Positions 50,826-59,645 of a stretch of 64,000 nt of DNA are shown one piece after another. Position 1 is the stretch's first letter; each line of letters starts with the position of its first letter. This DNA comes from Poriferisodalis sp965262965 (lineage in GTDB: Bacteria > Actinomycetota > Acidimicrobiia > Acidimicrobiales > Poriferisodalaceae). The notes under the pieces were generated by a model. It saw nothing but the letters and a program-made list of their open reading frames with translations, did no database searches and was not told where the DNA came from. The translations under genes were made by a program, and so were the position numbers. The stretch spans positions 1,736,001 through 1,800,000 of the forward strand of contig NZ_OZ253573.1 in NCBI RefSeq assembly GCF_965262965.1. The letters run 5' to 3'.

Positions 50826-51248
50826 CGGTGTTCTTCGACTTCGACAACGAGATGGTGCACCGTGCCAGCTACGACGCGCAGGCTCGGGTCGAGATGCTCG
50901 ACGAGCTCGGCCTCGCCGCTCAGATCATGTACCCGAACGTCGCCGGTTTCGGGAATCAGAACTTCCTGAAGTCGCCCGACGACGCCCTGCGGCTCATCTC
51001 GGTCGAGATCTACAACGACGCTCTCGCCGAGTTCCAGGACGCCACGAACCAGCGAGTGTTCGGCATGGCGCTGCTGCCCTGGTGGGACCTCGACGCTGCG
51101 GTGCGCGAGATCGAGCGCTGCCACGCCAACGGGCTACGGGGCATCGTGACCTGCTCGAACCCCGAGGAAGCCGGGCTGCCCGACATGGCGATGCCCCACT
51201 GGGACCCGGTCTGGCAGGTCTGCTCGGACCTCGCGATGCCGGTCAACT
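50826..51248 (+). pseudogene. Amidohydrolase copy 3, 5' fragment
   Basis: Begins at codon about 79 (VFFDFDNEMVHRASYDAQAR) directly after an LLM-gene leader (gctgggctagaac) and runs to SDLAMPVN (codon about 216), where the truncated ISL3 copy starts. The lost residues after VN are about eight before the fragment at 58002 resumes, so the two are probably halves of one gene. Confidence 0.88.
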
Positions 51249-52024
51249 GGCTCTACGCAACCAAGCTGGGACGTCGGGTTCGGATTGGAGTGACGGGTTG
51301 AGTTTGGCATGGTTGGCGGCCGGCGGCGAGCAGTATGCGGAGCCGGTAGTTGTGAAGGTTGCGGAAGCCGCGTGCTGAGCGTTTGACGTCTTTGATTCGT
51401 GCGTTGGCTGCTTCGGTGCGGGCGTTGCTGGTGCGGGTGCGCACGGCGGTTGCGATCTCGGTGTGCCAGCGGCGCAGCGTGCGGGCCAGGGTGGCGAGTT
51501 CGGGCGGGGCGCTGGGGTGCTCGCACCAGGCGATCGCTTCGTCGAGATGCTGTTGCGCGTCGAGGGGATCGTCGGCGCGGAAGATGTCGCGGACGTGTTC
51601 TTTGGCGACCCAGCACTCGCGGATCTCGTCTGCGGGGTCGGCTGCGTCGAGCGCTGCGAGCATCTTGTCCCACCCGGCGGCGTCGAGCCGTTCCGCGCCC
51701 ATCAGCAGCAGCTTGCGAGCATGGTAGAGCGGGTCGCGTTTGCGGCCTCGGCGCCCGGTGGTCTCGTTGTGGACGCGTCGGCGGGCGCCGTCGAGCGCCT
51801 GGTTCGCGAGGCGCACGATCCCGAACGCGTCGGCTGCGATCTTCACGCTGTCGCTCAGGTGCGTGTCGCGGCGTGCGCGTGTGATGCCGCTGCGGTAGCC
51901 CTCGTGGGGGTCACAGCACACGACCTCGATGGCCGCTAGCCACCCGGCGGGCTGCTGTTCGAGCCATCTGTGCAGGTCAGCGGCGTTGCGGCCGTCGAAG
52001 ATGTCGATGACCTGCCCGGTGGGG
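51249..52024. mobile_element. ISL3-family element, truncated copy
   Basis: Starts with ggctctacgcaaccaagctg, the same end as the complete element at 25403-26843, in reverse orientation, and stops inside the transposase gene where the IS256 element begins. The other end is missing, so no target duplication can be seen. Confidence 0.9.
51253..52022 (-). pseudogene. ISL3 transposase, 3' part only
   Basis: From VIDIFDGRNAADLHRWLEQQ to the C-terminus (RTEAANARIKDVKRSARGFR), nearly identical to the complete transposase at 25514. The N-terminal half, with the zinc region and first catalytic Asp, is gone. Confidence 0.9.
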
Positions 52025-53427
52025 GGCCTGTCAGAAAGTTTGTGTATCGGGCGTGATCTGAGGGTCCGCAGCTGTGGGCTGTGGGCTGGGAAGGATCATG
52101 TCTGTGACTGATCATGACATGCCGGCTGTGCCGGTGAGCGAAGCTGCCGGCGAGGCAGCGATGGCCGACTGGGCCGAGCGGCTGGTGGCCCAGGCACGCG
52201 CCGAGGGCGTGGAGCTGACCGGCGACGGCGGCTTGTTGACCGGGCTGGTGCGCCAGGTGCCCCCGGACCGGTCTCGAGGTCGAGATGACTGAGCATCTGG
52301 GCTATGAGCGTCATGCGGTCGAGGGCCGCGGGACCCCGAACTCTCGTAATGGGTCGACCCCCAAGCGGGTGACCACCGAGATCGGCGAGGTCGATCTGCG
52401 GGTGCCTCGTGACCGTGCGGGGTCCTTCTGCCCGGTGACGGTGCCCAAGCATCGGCGCCGTCTCGACGGGCTGTCGGGCAATGTGATCTCGCTGTACGCG
52501 AAGGGGCTCACCACCGGAGAGATCGGGGCGCATCTTGAAGAGATCTATGACACCTCGGTGAGCCGGGAGACGATCCCGGTAGATCACCGAGGGGATCGTC
52601 GCGGACATGGCGGTGTGGCAGAACCGGCCCCTCGACGCGGTGCACGCGGTGCTTTTGATCGACGCGATCGTGATCAAGGTCCGCGACTCCCAGGTCGCCA
52701 ACCGGCCCGTGTATGTCGCCATCGGCGTGGATCTTCAAGGCGAACGCGACGTGCTGGGCCTGTGGCTGGGCCCCGCCGGCGGCGAGGGCGCCAAACAATG
52801 GGCGACGATGCTCACCGAGCTGCGCAACCGGGGTCTGGCCGACGCGCTGATCGTGTGCTGCGACGGACTCAAAGGACTGCCTTCCTCGATCCGGGCGACC
52901 TGGCCCGACGCGACGGTGCCCACCTGCGCGGTGCACATGGCGCCAACAGCCTGCGCTACGCATCCACCAAGCACTGGGGGCCCATCACCAAGGCCACGCG
53001 CGACATCTACACGTCTTCCACCGTCGAGGCCGCCGAGGCACGCTTCGAGGCCTTCGCCGGCGACTGGGAAGGCACCTACCCCGCCATGATCGGCTCCTGG
53101 CGCCAGGCCTGGGACGAGTTCGTCCCGTTCCTGGAGTTCCCGCCCGAGCTGCGCCGCGTCGTCTGCACCACCAACGCCGTCGAGAGCCTCAACGCCCGCT
53201 TCCGCAGGGCAGTGCGCCATCGAGGACACTCCCCCAACGAACAAGCAGCAATGAAGATCCTCTACCTTGTCGCCACCGCCAAACCCAAGAACCGAACCAA
53301 CCTGACCGCAAAGACCAACGGCTGGACAACCATCCTGAACACACTGACCGTCCACTACGGCGACCGCATCGCCGACCACATCCGATGAACACCATCACGG
53401 CCGGTTACACAAAAATTCCGACAGTCC
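52025..53427. mobile_element. IS256-family element, decayed
   Basis: Inverted ends: left ggcctgtcagaaagtttgtg, right (other strand) ggactgtcggaatttttgtg, both followed by a gtgat. It contains a broken mutator-type transposase gene. No matching 8-base duplication is seen at the edges. Confidence 0.85.
52098..53388 (+). pseudogene. IS256-family (mutator) transposase with at least three frameshifts
   Basis: Pieces in successive frames: LLTGLVRQV, then MTEHLGYERHAVEGRG and LYAKGLTTGEIGAHLEEIYD, then AVHAVLLIDAIVIKVRDSQV and LGLWLGPAGGEGAKQW, then NSLRYASTKHWGPITKAT and CTTNAVESLNARFRRAVRHR. The breaks at about 52260, 52580 and 52940 each come from one- or two-base changes. The element cannot move by itself. 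Confidence 0.9.
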
Positions 53428-53444
53428 CATCGGTGGATTCAGGC
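53428..53444. repeat. Remnant of an IS1380 right end
   Basis: The bases tcggtggattcaggc match the right terminus of the IS1380 element that ends at 39909. No transposase is attached; it sits between the IS256 end and the repeated region. Confidence 0.6.
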
Positions 53445-53498
53445 TAAGGAGACGCATGCCGCGTGGCGAGACGGCGGGAGCGCAACCGGCCGTGAGTG

Positions 53499-53692
53499 TT
53501 ACGCAAGCGCGTGATCTGTCGGTGCGGCGGGGATGGCGTCCATGCTGTCGCGGACGTCGACGACCCGCAATCCGGAGACCGCGCTCACGTCTCGAATTGC
53601 CTGCTGGATGGCGTCCCAGCGTGTCGGGGCTTCGCGGTCGAACTCGACAGTGCGGTGGCCGATGCTGGCATCAGTGCAACCCGCCTCGTTGC
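53499..53692 (-). pseudogene. Small conserved protein, copy 3, 5'-truncated
   Basis: Codons from AGCTDASIGHRTVEFDREAP onward to the native stop at 53499 are kept. The first third of the gene is replaced at about 53692 by unrelated bases leading to the XRE antitoxin remnant. Confidence 0.7.
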
Positions 53693-53788
53693 CACCGCAG
53701 CCCCGCAGGCCCGTGGGACAAACTGGCGGCCTCGATGCGTAGGGCGCCTTTGCCGGCCACAGCCAGCGCCAGGCACAGGCCCGTCGCG

Positions 53789-53878
53789 CTGCTGTCGACG
53801 CTGCGCTCGTTCGTGCGTGCCACAGGCGGCGACCTCCACCTGATCGCCACCTATCCCGACGCAGAACCCGTGCGGCGG
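53789..53878 (+). pseudogene. C-terminal remnant of an XRE/HigA-like antitoxin, copy 2
   Basis: LLSTLRSFVRATGGDLHLIA then TYPDAEPVRR, as at 28874. The upstream codons here differ from copy 1 (HRPVA before LLST), so the two remnants keep different 5' flanks. Confidence 0.58.
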
Positions 53879-54375
53879 ATGTCCTTCATCATCAGGAGCA
53901 GATGCAGGGGGTCAGTCGGGGACGGCTCGAACTCCGGGATCAGATGCAGGTAGAAGGCTCGGGCGTCGTCGGATTCGGTGTGAATCAGCAGGCCCCTGCA
54001 GCCGATAGCTCGTCCCGCAGCCGACGCTCGCCTCATGACGTCTGCCAAGAGTCCTGCCCCCAGCCCCTGCCCTTCGTGGCTGGTCGACACGCCGAGCCGC
54101 GCGAGCAATGCGACCGGCTGCGGATACTTCCCGGCACCGGCGCGCAGCCTGTCGGGCGCGTCGCTGGGGGAAATGCTCGCCATGCACCAGGCGTAGTAAG
54201 CGACCACCTCGACGCGGTCGGCGGGCGTGACCACGAACACCCGTGTCGTGCCGGTCGCATGGGCCTGGCGGCCAAACCGTCGAAGCCAGCGCGTCTGCGC
54301 AGCGGATCGGCAGGCGAAGCCCGAAACGTCGTCCGCAGATTCCAGCAGGCGAGGCGACCGGTACCCGGTCGTCAC
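53851..54375 (-). CDS. tacT: TacT-like GNAT acetyltransferase toxin, copy 2
   Basis: 174 residues from GTG 54375, nearly identical to copy 1 (VSTSHEGQGLGAGLLADVMR). Differences include RFGRQ for RLGRQ and KYPQP for KCPQP, which avoids a Cys. Overlaps tacA by 4 bases. Intact. Confidence 0.88.
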   Translation of the reverse strand: MTTGYRSPRLLESADDVSGFACRSAAQTRWLRRFGRQAHATGTTRVFVVTPADRVEVVAYYAWCMASISPSDAPDRLRAGAGKYPQPVALLARLGVSTSHEGQGLGAGLLADVMRRASAAGRAIGCRGLLIHTESDDARAFYLHLIPEFEPSPTDPLHLLLMMKDIRRTGSASG

Positions 54376-54659
54376 TCTTCGACGAACGGCGACGAGCGGG
54401 ACATGAGCGACTGCAAGCCGACGAGTTCGACGGCAGGCCGCCGGTTCAGCTCGTCCCACGCACGACGACCGTCGTCATCGAGCGCAAATTCAGTCCGGTC
54501 CACCAGCGCATCATGAGCCGCGATGCAAAGGCTGCTCAACACGAAATCGCTCAGCAGCACACCCGTGGCGGCCACCGCCTCGTCGATGAGCCGACGCTCG
54601 TCGGGCGTCATGCGCACCTCGAGGCGTGCGCTCCGCACCCGGTTCACTGTGTCTGCCAT
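54372..54659 (-). CDS. tacA: DUF1778 (TacA-like) antitoxin, copy 2
   Basis: 95 residues from ATG 54659. It differs from copy 1 mainly in the toxin-facing C-terminus (RPAVELVGLQSLMSRSSP versus RPARELVGLRSLMSRPSP), which could affect cross-talk between the two TacAT pairs. Confidence 0.9.
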   Translation of the reverse strand: MADTVNRVRSARLEVRMTPDERRLIDEAVAATGVLLSDFVLSSLCIAAHDALVDRTEFALDDDGRRAWDELNRRPAVELVGLQSLMSRSSPFVEE

Positions 54660-54823
54660 GGCGCCCGCTCCCGTCCCGCTCCACCGTGCTCGACAGTGTA
54701 CGGCCATCATCCGGCCACACTGAGGACGACGATACCGCCACTGATCGGGCCAGTGGCTTGATTCTCGTGGCAACGCTGACGTGAGCACGCTCACGGTGCT
54801 GCCCGACGGCGACAACTTGCGTC

Positions 54824-54986
54824 TCATCGGTCTTGGTTCAGGTCGCCCAGGATCGTTTCGAGGCCTTGCGCCCAGGCGAGGAGACTGACCACATCGACCC
54901 AGTCACCCCGCTCGAAGTAGAACCAGCCGCACGAAAAACGCGCCAGCCGACGGGACCGCAGGCCATCGATGCCGGACGTCTGTCAC
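54824..54986 (-). pseudogene. ParE toxin remnant, copy 3 (internal deletion)
   Basis: GTG 54986 and the first few codons join, out of frame, to the C-terminal part (GIDGLRSRRLARFSCGWFYF, LLAWAQGLETIL). The deleted part lies between the start and the GID codons, exactly where repeat R2 ends. The toxin is dead; parD next to it is intact. Confidence 0.85.
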
Positions 54987-55219
54987 ACGGCTCGGCCGAG
55001 CGCCCGCGCACGCAATTCGTCGACGACCTCGGACGTCAATGGGCGACCCTCACCCGACTCGAGCCCCTCAGCGATCAGCATGCGGAAGCGACGTGCCTCC
55101 TCGGCCTGCTGATCGCGCCGGATGAGGTCACGCAGGTACTCGCTGGTGTTGCCGTACTCGCCGCCCCGCACCCGCTCGTCGATGTAACTCCGCATCGAGG
55201 GGGGAAGCGCAAAGCTCAT
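54983..55219 (-). CDS. parD: ParD-family antitoxin, copy 3 (orphan)
   Basis: 78 residues from ATG 55219 (GTG 55234 possible), MSFALPPSMRSYIDERVRGG, almost identical to copy 1. Upstream palindrome at 55252-55270. Confidence 0.88.
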   Translation of the reverse strand: MSFALPPSMRSYIDERVRGGEYGNTSEYLRDLIRRDQQAEEARRFRMLIAEGLESGEGRPLTSEVVDELRARALGRAV

Positions 55220-55251
55220 GGTGTTCCGGCTCACCCCGCCAGTCTGCCTGC

Positions 55252-55270
55252 GTTGACAACTGTTGTCTAC
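55252..55270. promoter_or_regulatory. parD operator palindrome, copy 3
   Basis: gttgacaac-t-gttgtctac: the same site as at 44786 with one changed base pair. The core gacaac-t-gttgtc is still a perfect inverted repeat. Confidence 0.68.
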
Positions 55271-55413
55271 ACACGGCGACCACAGCATGGCCGGCGGCAA
55301 TGCGGCGCGCCAATCCTCCGCGGCGACGCTCGTCAGCGACAATTTCGGCAGCTAACCTGCATTCACTCGACGGATTTCTACCTGAGAGTGCAGCGATCGG
55401 CAAGGAGAGTGGC

Positions 55414-56766
55414 GTGCTCATCAGCGTTGAGGTCTCCAACCACCGTTCCATCCTGGAGCCGGTCGAACTCTCGATGATCGCCATTGACGAGGATCGGCCT
55501 GGGGCGCGCTGGCACGAGCGGCTCGGCAGGCACGTCTTGACGACCGCAGGGATCTACGGCGCCAACGCGTCCGGGAAGTCGAACGTTCTGTCTGCCATTG
55601 CGTGGCTCGTCGACTCAATCGAGCGTGTTTGGTGGGAGTGGGGCCCGGGCGTGCCGCGGGATGCGCACCGATATGGGCAAGGCCCCGATTTGCCCTCAGA
55701 GTTCCGTATCGATGTGCTGGTACAAGGTGTGCGCTACCAGTACCACCTGGCCGTTGGCGACGACCAGGTGGAGTTCGAGGCCTTATACAGCTTTCCGGAA
55801 CGACGCCGCCGCCGCATCTTCGAACGCGAGGGCATCGCGACGACGTTTCGGCGTGGCACCGAGCGTGTGCGCGGCATCCGCGAACTGCTGACGCCGACCA
55901 CGCTCGTGCTCTCGGCTGGCTGGAGGCTGGGTGCCGCTGACATCCGCATCGCCTGCAATGCGATTCGCAGGATGAATGCGGGGACTCTGGCAGCTGATGT
56001 CAAGGGTCGCCAACATGCCTTGTTGGGATACTCCGTGACAGACCTCTTCGGCGACGACTACGAGCTCGGAGCCCAAGCCGACCAGCGGGAGGTCATGTGG
56101 CCGTCTGAGGCGGGCCAGCCTGATCGTGAGCCACCTCAACGTGATCCGAACCTCCGGGCGACCGCATTGCACCTGATGCAACTGGCTGACCCATCCATCT
56201 GCGGGGCGACATGGCATCAGTCATGGCACGACACAGCTGAGGATGCCAGCGGACGCCAGTTGCGCTTTCGGCATCGCTCAGGCGACAGCACCGCCGAATT
56301 CAGTCTCGAGGAAGAATCGCAGGGCACGCAGCGCTGGTTCGAAAGTCTCGGTGCCGTTCTGTGGCAGCTGCGCTTCGGCGGAACCCTCCTCATCGACGAA
56401 CTGGACGCCAGCCTGCACCCGCGGATCACCAAGCGGGTACTGGAAGCCTTCCGAGACCCAGTGACCAACCCGTTGGGCGCGCAGCTCATCTTCACCACGC
56501 ACGACACGTCGCTGCTCGGCACGCTCAACCGCGACGAGGTCTGGCTGACCGACAAGGACGCCACCGGGGCAACCACGTTGTATGCGCTCGCAGACTTTGA
56601 GGGTGAACGGGTCCGCAAGTCGCTCAATCTCGAGCGTGCCTACCTTCAGGGTCGCTTCGGCGCTGTGCCGAGCGCCGACCAGGCGGCGCTCTATCGGATG
56701 CTCGACGTGCCAGAGATCGACGATGACCCCGAGGGCACGCCCGCAGACGAGCGCATGGCCTCGTGA
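55414..56766 (+). CDS. AAA ATPase of an AbiL-type (RloA/AbiLi-like) defence pair
   Basis: 450 residues from GTG 55414 (aaggag ribosome site). ISVEVSNHRSILEPVELSMI and GIYGANASGKSNVLSAIAWL (Walker A) are typical of the SMC/OLD-like ATPases paired with RloB; late motifs are LEEESQGTQRWFESLGAVLW (signature), GTLLIDELDASLHPRITKRV (Walker B) and LIFTTHDTSLLGTLNRDEVW. It overlaps the rloB-like gene by 4 bases. Such pairs abort phage infection. Open frame extends upstream to 55300, without better signals. Confidence 0.85.
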   Translation: MLISVEVSNHRSILEPVELSMIAIDEDRPGARWHERLGRHVLTTAGIYGANASGKSNVLSAIAWLVDSIERVWWEWGPGVPRDAHRYGQGPDLPSEFRIDVLVQGVRYQYHLAVGDDQVEFEALYSFPERRRRRIFEREGIATTFRRGTERVRGIRELLTPTTLVLSAGWRLGAADIRIACNAIRRMNAGTLAADVKGRQHALLGYSVTDLFGDDYELGAQADQREVMWPSEAGQPDREPPQRDPNLRATALHLMQLADPSICGATWHQSWHDTAEDASGRQLRFRHRSGDSTAEFSLEEESQGTQRWFESLGAVLWQLRFGGTLLIDELDASLHPRITKRVLEAFRDPVTNPLGAQLIFTTHDTSLLGTLNRDEVWLTDKDATGATTLYALADFEGERVRKSLNLERAYLQGRFGAVPSADQAALYRMLDVPEIDDDPEGTPADERMAS

Positions 56767-57401
56767 CAGCGCAGCCCCTCAGGTCCGCGGGACGAACCGG
56801 CGGTCTCGATCGCCGCAAGCGCACTACACGACGGCCGAAGTCATCGGTACTCATCATGACCGAAGGCCGTCGCACCGAGCCCGACTACCTCGCCGCGATC
56901 GCCGAACTGCCGCATGTGCGTCAGCGCTTTGACATTCAGATCGACCCGTCCCTGAGCGGGCGAACACCCATCAAAATCGTCACCGGTGCCGCACGAGCAC
57001 CGAGGCGGAACCAGCGCGGCGGCGAGGGCTTCGACTCCGTCTGGTGCGTCTTCGACGTAGAGCAACCGCGACCTCACCCCTCGCTCATGCGCGCGGTGAG
57101 CTTCGCCAGAAACAGCGACATCGACGTGGCCATCTCGAATCCGTGCTTCGAAGCGTGGCTCATCTTCCACTGGCAGCGAGTGTCCCAGCCCATGACCACC
57201 GCCCAAGCCGTCAATCGGCGGCAGCTGCTTGACGGGACAAACGGCAAGCGGGTGGACGGCAGCCTCTACCTGCCAATGCGCCAAGATGCAGCAGACCATG
57301 CTCGTCGCCTCGCCGAGCGTCACAGCGCCAACGGACGCTTCCTTCCCAACGACAACCCCTCCTCCGGCGTGTTCACGCTGCTGGATGCTCTGAACGCCTG
57401 A
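56763..57401 (+). CDS. RloB-domain protein of an AbiL-type defence pair
   Basis: 212 residues from GTG 56763. Basic N-terminus, VLIMTEGRRTEPDYLAAIAE, FDSVWCVFDVEQPRPHPSLM, IDVAISNPCFEAWLIFHWQR, all hallmarks of RloB, a Toprim-like nuclease domain with conserved acidic residues (TEG, DVE). Paired and overlapping with the ATPase, as in AbiL systems; the nuclease role is predicted from fold. Confidence 0.87.
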   Translation: MTAQPLRSAGRTGGLDRRKRTTRRPKSSVLIMTEGRRTEPDYLAAIAELPHVRQRFDIQIDPSLSGRTPIKIVTGAARAPRRNQRGGEGFDSVWCVFDVEQPRPHPSLMRAVSFARNSDIDVAISNPCFEAWLIFHWQRVSQPMTTAQAVNRRQLLDGTNGKRVDGSLYLPMRQDAADHARRLAERHSANGRFLPNDNPSSGVFTLLDALNA

Positions 57402-57561
57402 GGAGTCCAGCAGCCACAAGGGGGGCGTGGCGCCATTCCGGACGGGACCCTGTTCATGGGGAATGACCTCGACCGTCATCGCCCGCGCGTCGGTCGCCAA
57501 CCCGCGATTACGACCTGTGCCATGTCATGCCCTCCGTCGGGAGCGCAACCGGCCGTGAGTG

Positions 57562-57852
57562 TTACGCAAGCGCGTGATCTGTCGGCGCAGCGGGTATGGC
57601 GTCCATGCTGTCGCGGACGTCGACGACCCGCAATCCGGAGACCGCGCCCACGTCTCGTATTGCCTGCTGGATGGCATCCCAGCGAGTCGGGGCTTCGCGG
57701 TCGAACTCGACGGTGCGGTGGCCGATGCTGGCATCGGTGCAACCCGCCTCGTAGAGCGTTTCGAGATTGTCGCCGTCGAGCAAGTCAAGCCCGTCGGTGA
57801 CCAGCACGAAGTGATGGACCGGGCTGCGTTCCGTCGAAGGTCGCTGAGTCAT
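57562..57852 (-). CDS. Small conserved protein of unknown function, copy 4
   Basis: 96 residues from ATG 57852: HHFVLVTDGLDLLDGDNLET, LYEAGCTDASIGHRTVEFDR, VVDVRDSMDAIPAAPTDHAL. Intact like copy 2. It lies just before the fragment of the amidohydrolase gene, in the opposite direction. Confidence 0.68.
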   Translation of the reverse strand: MTQRPSTERSPVHHFVLVTDGLDLLDGDNLETLYEAGCTDASIGHRTVEFDREAPTRWDAIQQAIRDVGAVSGLRVVDVRDSMDAIPAAPTDHALA

Positions 57853-58001
57853 GGCCCCTCGCCGATTCTCTGGCACCACCGGATACGCCTTCGCAGTCCA
57901 CGCGCCTCGTTGCCGCCGCTTCGAGGCGTACCGGACACCGACACGGCGCAGTCCAAGTGCTGACGTTGCCCAGAGTACGGGCAGAACGCCTTTCCCCAAG
58001 G

Positions 58002-58502
58002 AACCTCGACTACTACGGCAAGGCGCCGTGGCCGTCGTTCGGGCCCGAGCGGCGCCTGGCAGTGGGCTCCGCGAATCTGTTCATGGGCAACGCCCGGGTC
58101 GTGGGCAACATGATCTATTCCGGCGTGCCCGAGCGCTTCCCGGACGCGAAGTTCGTCTCCGTCGAGAGCGGCGTCGACTGGCTGCCGTTCTTCCTGGAGG
58201 TACTCGAACACCAGATGGCTGAGACGGCGCCGAACGAGCTGGCGGAACTCTCGATGCTGCCCTCGGAGTACTTCCGCCGGCAGTTCTACGGCTGCTTCTG
58301 GTTCGAGCGGTCCACCGTGAAGCCGACGGTGGACTACGTCGGCGCACAGTCGCTGATGTTCGAGACCGACTTCCCGCACCCCACCTGCCTGTACCCACGA
58401 GACGACCACGACTTGGCCAGAGCCCTCGAGGGCATCCCCCTCGACGACGTCGAGCGCATCATGTCTGCCAACGCGGCCGAGCTGTACCACATCGACATCT
58501 GA
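58002..58502 (+). pseudogene. Amidohydrolase copy 3, 3' fragment
   Basis: Codons from NLDYYGKAPWPSFGPERRLA to the stop, matching residues about 226-390 of the full copies (VGNMIYSGVPERFPD, ETDFPHPTC). No start. It completes the fragment ending at 51248 except for about eight codons, implying that one gene was split by the 6.75 kb between them. Confidence 0.88.
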
Positions 58503-58718
58503 CCCCGCTTCGCACCTGTCAACCTCCTGGTCGGCTTCCGAGAAGCCCAGTTCAGATGAACTCAGGCGTAGACACCGTTTGCTCGGAGTAGGCCACCCGC
58601 CGAACGGTGACACGCGTGTAATGACCACAGAGGCTGTTGACGCGGCTCATCTGCGTTCGACTCAGGGTCGGGCTCTCGCTGGATGGTGCGCGTCGAACAC
58701 GCGCGAGCCGCCAGCTTC

Positions 58719-59018
58719 TCAGCGGCAAGCCGTCCGGTAGGCGTCGCGGGCAGCGTTCAGTTCCTTATGCAGCCTCAGCGACTCCGAGGCAAGCTCTTCT
58801 TCGCTTAGGTACGGGCCGCCGTCGGGGGAAATGCGTGCCAGATGCTCCGCGCTCGACTCCCCCGGTCGGATCAGGTACGGGCGAATGGGGCCTGCCTCCC
58901 AAGCGTAGCTGGCGGCCTTGTAAGCATTACTCAGCTCGTCGCACTGTCGGTCCCGGCACCCGGTCATGATCCCTGCCGTGACGGCAGCTAGGACGATGAA
59001 TGCGGGTGTTCGTCCCAT
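58719..59018 (-). CDS. Small lipoprotein of unknown function
   Basis: 99 residues. FIVLAAVTAGIMTGC is a signal peptide with lipobox; the mature part (CRDRQCDELSNAYKAASYAW, EEELASESLRLHKELNAARD) is helical. Would be anchored to the outer face of the membrane. Not recognised. Confidence 0.6.
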   Translation of the reverse strand: MGRTPAFIVLAAVTAGIMTGCRDRQCDELSNAYKAASYAWEAGPIRPYLIRPGESSAEHLARISPDGGPYLSEEELASESLRLHKELNAARDAYRTACR

Positions 59019-59298
59019 ACATCGAGTTTACGGACCGTCACGCGCCGCTAGCAGGATGCTGAAATATGCAGGTTTGGCCGGAAGTGCACTCCCCTGACCT
59101 GCGGGTTCGCGTTCGGCAACCACCCGAAAATCGACTCTTTCAGCACCCTGCTAGTGCTGTTCGCTGGCAGCAACGAACGCACCCGAATCCCAAGGAACTC
59201 CATCCCAACCGCTACGCCGATCGGATCGCTAGCGGACCTGCCGGTACCGTCTCAGGACCTTGGTGACCCGTTCTGTCAAGCCGACTACCGTGCTGACG

Positions 59299-59418
59299 AT
59301 GCGGTCCTGGCGGCGCGTGAGCAGGGCACTTCACCGGGTTGGCGACGCGCTCGTAGCCATCGTCTTCGTCATCGTCTTGATCTCCCTTCTTTTGGCATTC
59401 ATGAACTGGCTTGCCTGA
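59299..59418 (+). CDS. Possible 39-residue single-span membrane peptide
   Basis: ATG 59299 opens MRSWRRVSRALHRVGDALVA followed by the hydrophobic helix IVFVIVLISLLLAFMNWLA and TGA. Basic N-terminus, one membrane span, and end within the helix resemble small membrane peptides or type I toxins. There is no family match; coding status rests on composition alone. Confidence 0.35.
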   Translation: MRSWRRVSRALHRVGDALVAIVFVIVLISLLLAFMNWLA

Positions 59419-59645
59419 CCTGAGCCTTTACGCTGCGCTGCACGGCGAAGAATCGAGCCGAGCACAAGCGCACTTCCCCACCCGTACGTCAACAGCGAGA
59501 CGATGCGACCCCTGAGAGCGTGAGGGACTGTTGGCGAGCAGCTTGTGTAGCCGCATGGAAGGCAATGAAATTCATTTCGCTGCGGCTGGGTCGCTGGCTA
59601 CAGTGCGCGGCCGGTGGTTCGGTGCCCGCCGGATCGGAGGCGTCC

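Larger units (their letters stand above)
53788..54974. repeat. Long direct repeat R2, copy C
   Basis: Matches 28873-30059 (XRE remnant, tacT, tacA, 3' part of parE) with scattered substitutions. Its right edge coincides with the deletion inside parE copy 3. Confidence 0.85.

Noticed and set aside
53428..53444. Second complete IS1380 copy
   Set aside because: Only one end (about 15 bases) is present; the neighbouring DNA belongs to IS256 and repeat R1/R2 flanks.
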